NCBI RefSeq assembly: GCF_900172215.1
Contig: NZ_FWFP01000015.1
Coordinates: 1-64,000, forward strand
Length of the DNA stretch: 64,000 nucleotides
Source: Ruegeria meonggei
GTDB taxonomy: Bacteria > Pseudomonadota > Alphaproteobacteria > Rhodobacterales > Rhodobacteraceae
Direction: 5' to 3'
Of the stretch, positions 41,614 through 48,908 are shown one piece after another. The first letter of the stretch is position 1. The number at the start of each line of letters is the position of its first letter. Made by a program: the position numbers and the translations under genes. The notes beneath the pieces were generated by a model. The model had not been told where the DNA came from. It saw only the letters and a list, made by a program, of their open reading frames with translations, and searched no databases.

Positions 41614-43248
41614 ATGCCCCGAGCCACGCTGGCAAGCTTTGCCAATCGCATAGCCAAACCCGATCTCCGTTGGATGCCGGATGAAGGGTTGACTGTCTCG
41701 CGTCTTCGGATCGAGCTGCTGTCTGGCCTGACCGTGGCACTGGCTTTGGTGCCCGAAGCGGTTGCCTTTGCTTTTGTTGCCGGTGTTCACCCGCTGGTCG
41801 GTTTGTACGCGGCATTCATGGTGGGCTTGATCACGGCGCTGATCGGTGGCCGGCCGGGCATGATCTCGGGCGCAACCGGTGCTTTGGCAGTGGTGATGGT
41901 GGCGCTGGTGGCAGAACACGGCGTCGAATACCTGTTTGCGACTGTGGTTTTGATGGGCATTCTGCAGGTGATTGCTGGTGCGATGCACTGGGGTCGGTTT
42001 ATCCGCTTGGTGCCGCATCCGGTGATGCTGGGCTTTGTGAACGGTCTGGCCATCGTGATCTTTCTGGCCCAAATGGGTCAATTCAAAGTACCTGGTTCCA
42101 TGGAAAATACCGGCCATGGCATGAGCGGAGGCGAGTGGCTGACAGGCATGCCGATGTATCTGATGCTGGGCCTTGTTGCGCTGACAATGGCCGTGATCTG
42201 GGTGATGCCGCGCATTACACGCGTTGTTCCCGCGCCGCTGGCCGGGATCGCCGTTGTGGCCGCGCTCGTGATTGGCTTTGGACTGGACGTGCCCCGTGTA
42301 GGCGATCTGGCTTCGATCGAGGGCGGATTGCCAGCCTTTCACGTTCCCATGGTGCCGCTGAACTGGGAGACTTTTGAGATTATTCTGCCCTACGCAGTTA
42401 TTCTGGCCGCCATCGGCCTGATCGAATCCCTGCTGACGCTGAACCTTGTTGGTGAGATCACCGGTAAGCGCGGAGGCGCTTCGCAAGAGTGTATCGCGCA
42501 GGGCGTGTCGAACGTAGCCACCGGTTTCTTTGGCGGAATGGGCGGCTGTGCGATGATCGGTCAGTCGATGATCAACGTGAAATCCGGCGGCCGCACCCGT
42601 ATCGCGGCGATCGCGGCGGCTCTGTTCCTGCTGGTGTTCATCCTGTTTGCTTCACCCCTGATTGAGCAGATCCCGCTGGCCGCTCTGGTTGGGGTGATGT
42701 TCATGGTGGTGATCGGGACCTTCGCCTGGAATTCATTCAACATCATGCGCAAGGTGCCACTGATGGATGCATTCGTCATCGTCCTGGTGACGGTTGTTAC
42801 CGTGATGGAGGACCTCGCCGTAGCTGTGGTTGTAGGCGTCATAGTCTCGGCGCTGGCCTATGCGTGGAACAATGCCAAACGTATCCACGCGATCACCCGC
42901 GAGTCCGAGACGGAAAAGGGCGCGAAAGTATATGAGATCAATGGCCCGCTGTTCTTTGGATCCTCGGACGGGTTTATCGAACTGTTCGATGTCCCGAATG
43001 ACCCGGAAACCGTGATCGTGGATTTTGCCGAAAGCCGCGTTGTTGATCAATCGGCGCTGCAAGCTATCGAAAACATCGCTGCCAAATATGAGACAGCAGG
43101 CAAGCGCGTCATGCTGCGCCACCTGAGCCGTGATTGCCACAAGCTGCTGAACAAGGCCGGACACCTGATGGTCGATAGCGACGATGACCCGGATTATGAA
43201 ATTGCCGTGGATTATTCGGTGCGCACTGGCATTCTGGGCGGCCACTGA
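41614..43248 (+). CDS. SulP-family anion transporter with STAS domain
   Basis: A 544-aa protein. About ten to twelve membrane segments fill residues 30-430, starting with the SulP pattern LSGLTVALALVPEAVAFAFVAG and GLYAAFMVGLITALIGGRPGMISG. The C-terminal STAS domain (about 440-540) reads VIVDFAESRVVDQSALQAIE. The family carries sulfate, bicarbonate or other anions, often with Na+ or H+. The substrate is not decided by the sequence. AGGA is 6 bases before the ATG. The gene is followed by a structured repeat, then a convergent flavin reductase. Confidence 0.93.
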   Translation: MPRATLASFANRIAKPDLRWMPDEGLTVSRLRIELLSGLTVALALVPEAVAFAFVAGVHPLVGLYAAFMVGLITALIGGRPGMISGATGALAVVMVALVAEHGVEYLFATVVLMGILQVIAGAMHWGRFIRLVPHPVMLGFVNGLAIVIFLAQMGQFKVPGSMENTGHGMSGGEWLTGMPMYLMLGLVALTMAVIWVMPRITRVVPAPLAGIAVVAALVIGFGLDVPRVGDLASIEGGLPAFHVPMVPLNWETFEIILPYAVILAAIGLIESLLTLNLVGEITGKRGGASQECIAQGVSNVATGFFGGMGGCAMIGQSMINVKSGGRTRIAAIAAALFLLVFILFASPLIEQIPLAALVGVMFMVVIGTFAWNSFNIMRKVPLMDAFVIVLVTVVTVMEDLAVAVVVGVIVSALAYAWNNAKRIHAITRESETEKGAKVYEINGPLFFGSSDGFIELFDVPNDPETVIVDFAESRVVDQSALQAIENIAAKYETAGKRVMLRHLSRDCHKLLNKAGHLMVDSDDDPDYEIAVDYSVRTGILGGH

Positions 43249-43254
43249 TTTTTT

Positions 43255-43377
43255 TGCGAGGCTCTGCCTCGCGCTCCGGGATATTTGGGGCCAGATGAAT
43301 AAAGGATCCCAGCTTCATCTGGCGAAAAATATCCCGGGGGATTCGCCCGCAGGGCGGCGGGGGCAGCGCCCCCTTTG
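43255..43377. repeat. REP-like structured repeat, copy 1 (double, inverted)
   Basis: The right half runs CTTCATCTGGCGAAAAATAT then CCCGGGGG, followed by two hairpins: CGCCC-GCA-GGGCG and GGGGGC-AGC-GCCCCC. The left half holds the reverse of the same block (CTCCGGGATATTTGGGGCCA then GATGAA) preceded by hairpin GCGAGGC-TCT-GCCTCGC, so two elements face each other around 43300-43312. It lies between the convergent sulP and flavin reductase genes. A second copy is at 56428. Confidence 0.8.
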
Positions 43378-43382
43378 GTCGT

Positions 43383-43988
43383 TCAGTCGTCAGGGCGATT
43401 CAGTGAGAACAGATCGGTAACGACCGAATAGTCCCGATATCCTAGCCGCGCCAAAGGTTGAAACGTGGTCACATCGAATATTCCATCGCGCAGGCAATCA
43501 TCGCGAAGATGCACGCCGGTGACTTCACCAAACACAACCCGATTGGCCTCACCCGGCAGGGTCACGATTTGAGTGAGCTTGCATTCCAGGCTGGCCGGGG
43601 CACCTTCGACCCTGGCGCAGGGGATGGTTTCACAGTTCACCGGTGTCAGGCCGGCATGACCGAACTCATCCACATGTTTTGGCAAGTTAGCTGAGCTGGC
43701 GTTCATCGCGTCTTTGTGTGCGTGGGCCACGACATTGACGCAGAACACACCGGTTGCAGCGATATTGGCGAGGCTATCTTTGCCGCCGTCCTGATCCTGC
43801 TTGGTTCCGGTTGACGCAAACATCACCTGCGGCGGCGTATAGGCCACCCCGTTAAAAAATGAATAGGGCGCAAGATTGTTGATCCCATCTGCGCCGCGGG
43901 TGGAGATCCAGCCAATCGGGCGCGGTGTGATAATGGCATTGAATGGATTATGCGGCAGGCCGTGGCCGTCTTCGGGGCGATAGAACAT
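43383..43988 (-). CDS. Flavin reductase-like (FMN-binding split barrel) protein
   Basis: A 201-aa protein of the flavin reductase-like group. The FMN-binding strand region is FNAIITPRPIGWISTRGADG, followed by NNLAPYSFFNGVAYTPPQVMF, and NVVAHAHKDAMNASSANLP later. Such proteins bind FMN and may serve as reductase partners for monooxygenases or as stand-alone oxidoreductases of unknown substrate. No monooxygenase gene is adjacent. It is convergent with sulP and divergent from the GNAT gene. Confidence 0.87.
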   Translation of the reverse strand: MFYRPEDGHGLPHNPFNAIITPRPIGWISTRGADGINNLAPYSFFNGVAYTPPQVMFASTGTKQDQDGGKDSLANIAATGVFCVNVVAHAHKDAMNASSANLPKHVDEFGHAGLTPVNCETIPCARVEGAPASLECKLTQIVTLPGEANRVVFGEVTGVHLRDDCLRDGIFDVTTFQPLARLGYRDYSVVTDLFSLNRPDD

Positions 43989-44059
43989 CTGATCTCCAAG
44001 CGTTTGCCCAAGGCCTACCGAAGTGCTAGGGCGATTGCCAGTAAGGAAAAGAGGGCAGG

Positions 44060-44554
44060 GTGCAGCAGTTCGGGATCAGGCCGGAAGAGCCGGATGATTG
44101 GTGGGAGGTCGAAGCATTATACGATCTGTGCTTTGCGCCAGGGCGCGAGGCGCTGTCGTCTTATCGTCTGCGTGATGATGTTCCTCCAGTTGCAGGCCTG
44201 TCGCTTGTTGCGCGCGACGGACAGGGGATTCTGGCCGGTGCGATCCGGTTCTGGCCGGTGCATGTGGGGGACCATGATGCATTGTTGCTGGGGCCGGTCG
44301 CTGTACACCCCACTCATCAGGGTGAAGGGCTGGGCGGCGTTCTGATCTATGAAGGCATTGAGACGGGACGGGTGAAAGGCTGGGATCGGGTTATGCTGGT
44401 GGGTGATGCACCGTACTATTCCCGGTTTGGCTTTTCCCTTCTGCAAGGCATCGAAATGCCACCCCCCACCAATCCGGACCGGGTTCTGGGCCTGGAACTG
44501 GCCCCCGGTGTTTGGGACGGCGTTCGGGGATTGGTGCGCCGCTGGAGCCGCTGA
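44060..44554 (+). CDS. GNAT N-acetyltransferase (YhbS-like)
   Basis: A 164-aa acetyltransferase. It begins MQQFGIRPEEPDDWWEVEAL and has the acetyl-CoA loop HPTHQGEGLGGVLIYEGIE and the following motif VMLVGDAPYYSRFGFSL, a strong mark of the YhbS-like group. Start is GTG with AGGGCAGG just upstream. The substrate is unknown. An EcsC-family gene lies 53 bases downstream on the same strand. Confidence 0.88.
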   Translation: MQQFGIRPEEPDDWWEVEALYDLCFAPGREALSSYRLRDDVPPVAGLSLVARDGQGILAGAIRFWPVHVGDHDALLLGPVAVHPTHQGEGLGGVLIYEGIETGRVKGWDRVMLVGDAPYYSRFGFSLLQGIEMPPPTNPDRVLGLELAPGVWDGVRGLVRRWSR

Positions 44555-44607
44555 TCTATTGAAACCGCCACATTTAATCCCGATGTCTTACAGACAGGAG
44601 GATTTTT

Positions 44608-45351
44608 ATGCAGGACGTGGTTCTTGTCGAAAAACTGGATGCAGAGGCTGAACTTGACCGGCTGGCCAAGTATTACAGGTCTGCCGGAGGCCCGGGTGTC
44701 AAACTGTTGAACAGTTTGGGCGGGTCTGCAGAAACGCTATTGGATCAACTGCCTGACCCGGTCAGGCAGGGTTTGACGGGCGCGACCGAGCAGGCCTTAT
44801 GGTTTGCAATGCACGCTGCCGAAGGATCGCGCCGCGCTGTTCCCGACCAACAGCCATGGGTCAACACGGCTTTGACCACCGCCATGGGTGCGGCTGGAGG
44901 GCTGGGCGGCATGTCCACCGCCCTGATGGAATTGCCTGCCACAACCGCAATGCTCTTGCGCTCGATCCAGGGGGCGGCGGCTCGGGAAGGTTTTGATCCT
45001 TCCGAGGACGGCGTGAAATTCGATTGCATTCAGGTTTTGTCTGCTGCGGGACCAATGGCGAATGATGACGGGGCCGATCTTGGGTTCTTTTCAGTGCGCC
45101 TGACACTGACAGGACCGGCCATGCAACGCGTAATCGCCGCCGTGGCCCCGCGCTTGTCCGTGGTGCTGGGCCAGAAACTTGCGGCTCAGTCCGTTCCGGT
45201 GCTGGGGGCGATCGCCGGTGGCGGTACGAACTATGTTTATACGCGGTATTACCAGCAGGTAGCGCGTGTGCATTTTGGCCTCAGACGCCTGGCCATTGAC
45301 GCCGATATCCCCCATGACGATCTGGTGCGCAGACTGACGACACGTATGTAG
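44608..45351 (+). CDS. EcsC-family protein
   Basis: A 247-aa protein with Ala/Gly-rich hydrophobic helices: ALTTAMGAAGGLGGMSTALM, LPATTAMLLRSIQGAA, and VLGQKLAAQSVPVLGAIAGG followed by GTNYVYTRYY, the EcsC pattern. EcsC was first seen with an ABC exporter in Bacillus; its role in alphaproteobacteria is not known. It may be membrane associated. A good AGGAGG Shine-Dalgarno sequence lies before the ATG. Confidence 0.86.
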   Translation: MQDVVLVEKLDAEAELDRLAKYYRSAGGPGVKLLNSLGGSAETLLDQLPDPVRQGLTGATEQALWFAMHAAEGSRRAVPDQQPWVNTALTTAMGAAGGLGGMSTALMELPATTAMLLRSIQGAAAREGFDPSEDGVKFDCIQVLSAAGPMANDDGADLGFFSVRLTLTGPAMQRVIAAVAPRLSVVLGQKLAAQSVPVLGAIAGGGTNYVYTRYYQQVARVHFGLRRLAIDADIPHDDLVRRLTTRM

Positions 45352-45402
45352 GCTTTGTGCAAGGACTTGGTGAAAAACGCTTTATGTGGTAGTTTTGGCC
45401 AG

Positions 45403-45438
45403 AAGACCCGCGAAAAACAAACAAGATATGCGGGTCTT
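45403..45438 (+). other. Hairpin between EcsC and NUDIX genes
   Basis: AAGACCCGC (45403-45411) pairs with GCGGGTCTT (45430-45438) around an A-rich 18-base loop. GAAACA follows, not a U-tract. It might slow polymerase or protect the EcsC mRNA end; termination is doubtful. Confidence 0.4.
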
Positions 45439-45475
45439 GAAACAGGCATGACTCTCGTATGAAAGGCGGCACCGC

Positions 45476-45940
45476 GTGTTCAACGCAAGGCTTTCGCCCC
45501 GCATATCGCGTAAAGCCGGGCAGCTTCCGGTGCTGCAGCAATCAGCTGCTTTGTGTTACCGTGTGAAACAAGGTCAGCCCGAAGTTTTATTGATCACCAC
45601 GCGCAAGTCCGGACGTTGGATTATTCCCAAAGGGTGGCTGATAGACGGGCTGACACCGTCCGAGACCGCACGCCAGGAAGCCTGGGAGGAAGCCGGGGTT
45701 CTGGGCGAGTGCCGGCAGCTAAGTGTGGGGTGTTTTTCCTACTACAAACACCGTTCGAAAAAAGGGTCTGTGCAATGTTTGGTGGACGTTTATCCGCTGT
45801 TTGTTCAATCGACGGTATCGCGGTTCCCGGAACGTGCGCAGCGCCAAAGGAAATGGTTCACACCTGAAAGGGCGGCGGGGCGCGTCAATTCCGGTGATCT
45901 CGCTTTATTGTTACGTAAGGTTGGGCTATTACCTCATTAA
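45476..45940 (+). CDS. NUDIX hydrolase, diphosphoinositol-polyphosphate phosphohydrolase-like
   Basis: A 154-aa NUDIX protein starting at GTG. The Nudix box is GLTPSETARQEAWEEAGVLG, in which the canonical Arg-Glu before the second Glu pair reads Gln-Glu, as in the DIPP-like subgroup; PKGW just before it is also typical. These enzymes break diphosphate bonds in nucleotides or inositol pyrophosphates. The substrate is not known. It overlaps no neighbour and is followed by the DUF1178 gene. Confidence 0.88.
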   Translation: MFNARLSPRISRKAGQLPVLQQSAALCYRVKQGQPEVLLITTRKSGRWIIPKGWLIDGLTPSETARQEAWEEAGVLGECRQLSVGCFSYYKHRSKKGSVQCLVDVYPLFVQSTVSRFPERAQRQRKWFTPERAAGRVNSGDLALLLRKVGLLPH

Positions 45941-46011
45941 ATGGCCGCCGTAAGGGCTTGATATTGCCATCGCTCTCGGTATCTATTTGGTTACCGACAT
46001 TTGGACGGAAC

Positions 46012-46467
46012 ATGATTCAGTACGCATTGAAATGCAGCAACGGCCATACATTTGACAGTTGGTTTCAATCGGCCGCCGCTTACGACAAACTGGCAAATGC
46101 GGGCATGGTGACATGCGCCGTATGTGGCGATGCGTGTGTCGAAAAAGCGATCATGACGCCCCGAGTACGTCCTGCCCGCAAGGCCGATGCCCGAACAACG
46201 GTGCCGTTGCCTGCGGCGAACACAATCAATGTCGCAATGCCGCCAGCCGGGGTTGAAAAGGTCCTGGCCGAATTGAGACGCAAGGTCGAAGAGAATTCAG
46301 ACTATGTGGGCAAGGACTTCGCTGCCGAGGCGCGAAAAATCTATCTGGGCGACGCCCCCGAACGCGCCATTTATGGCGAGGCCAAGCTCGAAGATGCCAA
46401 AGCGCTGATCGATGATGGTGTACCGGTTGCGCCTTTGCCGTTTATTCCCAACAGAAAAACGAACTGA
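46012..46467 (+). CDS. DUF1178-family zinc-ribbon-like protein
   Basis: A 151-aa protein from the ATG at 46012 (GGACGGA before it). The N-terminus has paired Cys motifs, ALKCSNGHTFDSWF and VTCAVCGDACVEKAIMTP, that look like a metal ribbon. The middle is low-complexity (Pro/Ala), and the C-terminus FAAEARKIYLGDAPERAIYG is the conserved DUF1178 block. Function is unknown. It is widespread in alphaproteobacteria. The SDR gene starts 3 bases after its stop. Confidence 0.9.
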   Translation: MIQYALKCSNGHTFDSWFQSAAAYDKLANAGMVTCAVCGDACVEKAIMTPRVRPARKADARTTVPLPAANTINVAMPPAGVEKVLAELRRKVEENSDYVGKDFAAEARKIYLGDAPERAIYGEAKLEDAKALIDDGVPVAPLPFIPNRKTN

Positions 46468-46470
46468 GCC

Positions 46471-47109
46471 ATGCATGTTTTGATCACCGGGGCCAATCGT
46501 GGGATTGGGAAAACCCTGGCTGATCGCTGCAGGGATCGGGGCGATGCAGTCATCGGCACGGCGCGCGATGATAGCGCACAGGTGGTTTTGGATGTGACGG
46601 ACCCGGCGCAACAGGCGGATATGGCCGTAGCGCTAAAGGACCAACCGATCGACCTGCTGATCTGCAACGCCGGTGTGTATCTGGACAAAGGCCAAGGCAT
46701 CGATGGCTATCCCGCCCAGATGTGGGCGCAGAGCTTTGCGACCAATGTAACCGGCGTGTTCCTGACCATTCAGGCATTGCTGCCCAACCTGCGTGCTTCG
46801 CAGGGCAGGGTTGCGATCTTGTCCTCGCAAATGGCGTCTCATACCCGGGCTCCGGGAGGCAGTTACATCTACCGCGCCTCCAAGGCCGCAGTGCTGAACC
46901 TTGGGCGAAACTTGGCGACAGACCTGCAGGGCGACGGCATAGCCGTCGGAATCTATCACCCCGGTTGGGTGCAGACAGATATGGGCGGGCACGCGGCTGA
47001 GATCAGCGTCGAGCAGGCCGCAGTGGGCCTGCTTGATCGGTTTGATGCCCTGTCATTGGGCAATACGGGCTGTTTTGAGACCTGGGACGGACAGCCCCAC
47101 GCTTATTGA
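46471..47109 (+). CDS. Short-chain dehydrogenase/reductase (SDR)
   Basis: A 212-aa classical SDR. The NAD(P) site is ITGANRGIGKTLADRC (TGxxxGIG), NAG is in ICNAGVYLD, and the active site is Ser in LSSQMASHT with YRASKAA (Y-x3-K). It resembles the small C-factor-like group. The substrate is unknown. It is probably co-transcribed with the DUF1178 gene. Its 3' end overlaps the convergent exported-protein gene by 7 bases. Confidence 0.9.
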   Translation: MHVLITGANRGIGKTLADRCRDRGDAVIGTARDDSAQVVLDVTDPAQQADMAVALKDQPIDLLICNAGVYLDKGQGIDGYPAQMWAQSFATNVTGVFLTIQALLPNLRASQGRVAILSSQMASHTRAPGGSYIYRASKAAVLNLGRNLATDLQGDGIAVGIYHPGWVQTDMGGHAAEISVEQAAVGLLDRFDALSLGNTGCFETWDGQPHAY

Positions 47110-47459
47110 CGGATCAGGGCCGCCGTGGGGATTTCATAGACCTCGCCCGGATCGATGAAAATCACCGTAAGGTCGCCGCGTGTCTCATAGGTGATTTTGG
47201 CCGGAGAGCTGCTCGAACTTGGGATGCCATCGTTGAAATAGATGCTGCGCACCTCACCGCCGCCCAATGCGACGGCCAATGTGGTCGTGCCGTCGTCGTG
47301 ATGGCGCAGCTCGGCATTACAGCTTTGCAGCGGATCCCCGGCATTGGCGGCACAGGGCACCGTGCCCAACGAGTTGGTGCCGTCGGTTCCGGCCAGTGTG
47401 GATGTTTGCGCAAGCGCGGGTGAAGACAGCAGGGCGATTGCGATGGCCAGGCGGAGCAT
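47103..47459 (-). CDS. Small exported protein of unknown function
   Basis: A 118-aa protein from the ATG at 47459, which has GAGG 6 bases before it; other in-frame starts (47471 and 47603) are less convincing. A clear signal peptide (MLRLAIAIALLSSPALAQ) is followed by a small domain with two Cys (VPCAANAGDPLQSCNAEL) that could form a disulfide. No family was recognised. It is probably periplasmic. The stop overlaps the end of the SDR gene. Confidence 0.7.
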   Translation of the reverse strand: MLRLAIAIALLSSPALAQTSTLAGTDGTNSLGTVPCAANAGDPLQSCNAELRHHDDGTTTLAVALGGGEVRSIYFNDGIPSSSSSPAKITYETRGDLTVIFIDPGEVYEIPTAALIRQ

Positions 47460-47623
47460 GGAAAACCTCATGGAAAATTCGATGGGTGTAGGCTGACACC
47501 CTCGCCAACCGTTGTAAAGCAGCCCAATGCCGCGGCGGTGGCGGTTTTGAACCCTTGCTCTTGCGCCCCCCCTCGCATAAGACGCACGGGATCTGAATTC
47601 CAAGGCGCGGAGACCCCACCCCC

Positions 47624-48862
47624 ATGCCCGTACTCGTTATGAAATTCGGTGGCACTTCGGTTGCCAATCTTGACCGCATCCGCCGCGCTGCCAAGCGCAT
47701 CGGCGTCGAAGTGGCCAAAGGCTATGATGTGATCGTCATCGTTTCAGCCATGTCCGGCAAGACCAACGAACTGGTGGGCTGGGTCAACGAAACTTCGCCG
47801 TTGTTCGATGCCCGAGAGTATGATGCGGTTGTGTCCTCGGGTGAGAATATTACGGCTGGTCTGATGGCGCTGACCCTGCAGGAAATGGACGTTCCGGCGC
47901 GCAGTTGGCAGGGCTGGCAAGTGCCGCTGCTGACCACAAGCGCCCATAGCCAGGCCCGGATCGAGGAAATCCCCACCGAGAATCTGACCCAGAAGTTTGG
48001 CGAAGGTATGAAAGTCGCTGTGGTCGCCGGGTTTCAGGGTCTCAGCCCCGAGGGTCGCATCACTACGCTGGGCCGAGGTGGATCGGACACGACAGCCGTG
48101 GCCTTTGCGGCCGCATTCGGTGCCGAACGCTGCGACATCTATACGGATGTGGATGGCGTCTATACCACCGATCCGCGCATCTGCGAAAAGGCGCGAAAAC
48201 TGGACAAGATCTCGTTCGAGGAAATGCTCGAACTGGCCTCGCTTGGGGCCAAGGTGCTGCAAACCCGCTCGGTCGAGCTGGCAATGCGCTACAAGGTGAA
48301 GCTGCGCGTACTCTCAAGTTTTGAAGAGCAATCCGATGAGGCCGGTACACTGGTCTGCGACGAGGAGGATATCATGGAATCCAATGTTGTGGCCGGTGTG
48401 GCCTATTCCCGCGACGAAGCGAAGATGACCGTGGTTTCCGTGGCTGACCGCCCCGGTATCGCCACGACGATTTTCTCGGCACTCAGCGATGAGGGCGTCA
48501 ATGTCGACATGATCGTCCAGAACATCTCGGACGAAGGGCGCACAGATATGACCTTTTCCTGCCCCACCGATCAGGTGGCGCGCGCCGAACAGGCGCTGCT
48601 GGCGATCAAGGAAAAGGGTGAGCTGAACTATGCCGAACTGGTTGCTGACGAAGATGTCTGCAAGGTCTCGGTTGTAGGCATCGGAATGCGCTCGCAATCC
48701 GGTGTAGCGGCGAAAATGTTCAAGGTACTCTCGGATGAGGGGATCAACATCAAGGTCATTACAACCTCTGAGATAAAAATTTCCGTTCTTGTTGATCGGA
48801 AATACATGGAACTTGCGGTTCAGGCACTGCATGATGCGTTTGAACTGGACAAGGCGGCCTGA
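47624..48862 (+). CDS. lysC: Aspartate kinase
   Basis: A 412-aa aspartokinase. The kinase domain starts VLVMKFGGTSVANLDRIRRA and contains GRGGSDTTAVAFAAAFGAERC and CDIYTDVDGVYTTDPR. Two ACT domains fill about residues 265-405 (SVADRPGIATTIFSALSDEG and VVGIGMRSQSGVAAKMFKVL) and should give feedback inhibition by lysine and threonine. It phosphorylates aspartate at the head of the Lys/Thr/Met pathway, which thrC at 29 kb also serves. The ptsP gene follows 46 bases downstream. Confidence 0.97.
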   Translation: MPVLVMKFGGTSVANLDRIRRAAKRIGVEVAKGYDVIVIVSAMSGKTNELVGWVNETSPLFDAREYDAVVSSGENITAGLMALTLQEMDVPARSWQGWQVPLLTTSAHSQARIEEIPTENLTQKFGEGMKVAVVAGFQGLSPEGRITTLGRGGSDTTAVAFAAAFGAERCDIYTDVDGVYTTDPRICEKARKLDKISFEEMLELASLGAKVLQTRSVELAMRYKVKLRVLSSFEEQSDEAGTLVCDEEDIMESNVVAGVAYSRDEAKMTVVSVADRPGIATTIFSALSDEGVNVDMIVQNISDEGRTDMTFSCPTDQVARAEQALLAIKEKGELNYAELVADEDVCKVSVVGIGMRSQSGVAAKMFKVLSDEGINIKVITTSEIKISVLVDRKYMELAVQALHDAFELDKAA

Positions 48863-48908
48863 GCATTTCAGCCAAAGGTCTTGCCTGACGCACTAATTTA
48901 GGTGGGCC

